31,719 nt of DNA from Gnetum montanum (taxonomy: Eukaryota; Streptophyta; Gnetopsida; Gnetales; Gnetaceae), in the NCBI GenBank assembly GCA_015680685.1, contig MNCI01028452.1, positions 359,879 to 391,597 on the forward strand. The letters are read 5' to 3'. Made by a program: the position numbers and the translations under genes. Positions 30,001 through 31,719 of this stretch are shown piece after piece. Numbering within the stretch: the first letter of the stretch is position 1; each line of letters opens with the position of its first letter. Below the pieces are notes generated by a model, which made no database searches, was not told where the DNA came from, and worked only from the letters and a program-made list of their open reading frames with translations.

Positions 30001-31719
30001 AACAACCCTCCCACTGACACTGCTCTGCCTCGAGAGATCCGTCTTTTAGGCCGAATGGAGGAGGAAAATGGGGATAAACAACCCTGCCGAGAGAAGGACC
30101 TCCTCGATGCATTCACACAGGTTAGGCAAGCTCTTAAGCAAAAGAACACAACGCTGAGCCTGTATCACTTACTGATGACGTCTCAAGAACACCGTGAGGC
30201 TATGGTACGCATGCTGACATCCATAACGGTGGATGCCAACTTGCCGGTAGAAGAGAAAGCGATAAACACTATCATGTTTCCTTCCGAAGCTGAACAACCC
30301 AAGCCTACCTCACTGACCTTTCTTGACGAGTCCGTCAAAAACGACCTAGAGAAGGGTCAAGTAACGACTGAGCCTATGTTCATTACCATTCGGGTCGGCC
30401 AGTATCGGATCCGGAGGGTACACGTGGATGATGGCGCAGCAACCAATGTCATTCCCTATTCCATAGTGGATAGATTGGGCTTGGTCGACCAGATCACTCC
30501 CACGACAACGGCCTGCGTAAAATCATTCAACGGAGCACGGGTTCAAGTCAAGGGAACGGTGGGATCAATTCCCAACTGAAGCCACATTCTTACTCGTCAA
30601 GGAGATGCCTGGTTTCAACTTGATCTTAGGGAGGTCGTGGTTAGCCCAGCTGAGGGCAGTTTCGTCGCCGATACACCAAGAGATACACCTGCCCTACGCC
30701 GGGGGGGAGGTCATCATACGCGGTGACGAGGTCACCCCTAGGATCGTCAATAACATCGAAGAGGAACGGGGTTCGGAGATTGAAACAACTGATGATCAGT
30801 TCCATCTCCAAGCCCCCGAACAAACCGATAATAACGACAATGGTCTAGCCTGGGCCGACCTGCCATTTCTGGATGATAGCGTAGAGGAGTCAAACCATAA
30901 GCCTCCTCGCCCTTAAGCAGCGCTCAACGTGAAGGCCATTAAGAGACAATTGCATATCGATGGTTGAACAATGGTCTTCTACGTGTACCACCATTCTCGT
31001 GTAAGTTAGCATACTCCCTGCTTAGCAGCTTCTTTTGTTTGTTTCAACATATTTTTACGCTATATTTGCTTTCTGTCTTTACGCTTTTCATTTTTGCACG
31101 TTTCATCGTACCCGCGTTAGTTACGCTTTCGCATTACTTCACACATTTATACACCATTACATTTTTGTTACAACTTACGCGCCACGGCCCGCAACGGCCT
31201 TAAACTGGTTACACAAAGTTGGCCCGCAACGGCCTTAAACTAGTTATCCGGAGTTATCTACAATTATCATTTACGCTTTCTTTACATCACGCATCTGACC
31301 CGCAACGGCCTTAAACTAGTAGCTAGTTTACGCAAACTCATATGTTGGCCCGCAACGGCCTTAAACTAGTAATGCAGGATTATTTATTATCATTTACGCA
31401 ATTACCCTCCCGCCTGCAATGGCCTTAAACTAGTTACGCAAGAAGATGCGGTACCACCATTTACGCTTTCTTTACTTTACGCTTCCGGCCCGCAACGGCC
31501 TTAAACTAGGAACCACGCTCTATCATTATTACTTAGGTGAACTTTTCAATAGTTATATTCGCACTCTATCGAAAAAAAATATGTAATTGATATTCAACGC
31601 ATCCACGAGGTTTTATAACATGTCTTTTAAGTCATTCGTAACATGATACTACACTCAACATTAACAAAATTTTGCGTAAATAATAATTACGCATTCCCCC
31701 TACTGCCACTATCACCGGT

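Overview
The window is nuclear, repeat-dense DNA that looks like a land plant genome. It consists almost entirely of three copies of large Ty3/gypsy retrotransposons of the Tat/Ogre type: a second, 'archaeal-type' RNase H (aRNH) follows RT-RH, and a long intron-like spacer separates protease (PR) from reverse transcriptase (RT). No tRNA, rRNA, CRISPR array or ordinary host gene was seen. The species cannot be named from the sequence.

Layout. Element A (minus strand, 1-13343, left end off-window): 5' LTR 12252-13343, leader 11646-12251, gag-PR 7860-11645, spacer about 2790-7820, RT-RH-aRNH-integrase 1-2789. Element B (minus strand, 13344-25228) is the oldest and most decayed: 3' non-coding region with tandem repeats, pol 14168-17624, spacer, then PR and part of gag up to 25228. 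Element C (plus strand, 25229-31719, right end off-window) starts with an LTR that cuts a B gag codon, followed by leader, gag-PR (27208-30967) and the first part of its spacer. C is nested in B, and A directly abuts the 3' part of B.

Main discovery. The PR-RT spacer of A and B carries, on the strand opposite to the element, the same eight-exon gene (A: 3201-7316; B: 18519-23132). The last 11 codons of the same gene lie at the right edge in C (31687-31719). Exons 1 and 2 are exactly the same length in A and B (119 and 450 nt), exon 4 differs by 3 nt, intron phases agree, and almost all introns have GT/AG ends. Exon 2 and the start of exon 3 resemble plant FCP1/NIF-type HAD phosphatases, but the catalytic aspartates are gone. 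Exon 4 encodes an unrecognised domain, exon 7 a coiled coil, and exons 5 and 8 acidic tails. Most residues identical between A and B use different synonymous codons, so the antisense protein was under selection before both copies died. It looks like a captured host gene kept as an antisense passenger inside the intron of a retroelement.

How it fits together. The LTR has a TATA box and a run of TTACGC/GCGTAA hairpins. It would drive gag-PR, with PR and RT joined by splicing out a roughly 5 kb intron, while the antisense gene appears to have its own TATA box. A is open in one frame over gag-PR (1262 codons) and in one frame over its visible pol, interrupted only by stop codons, many of them TAG where a sister copy has CAG. 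That pattern suits cytosine-methylation decay.
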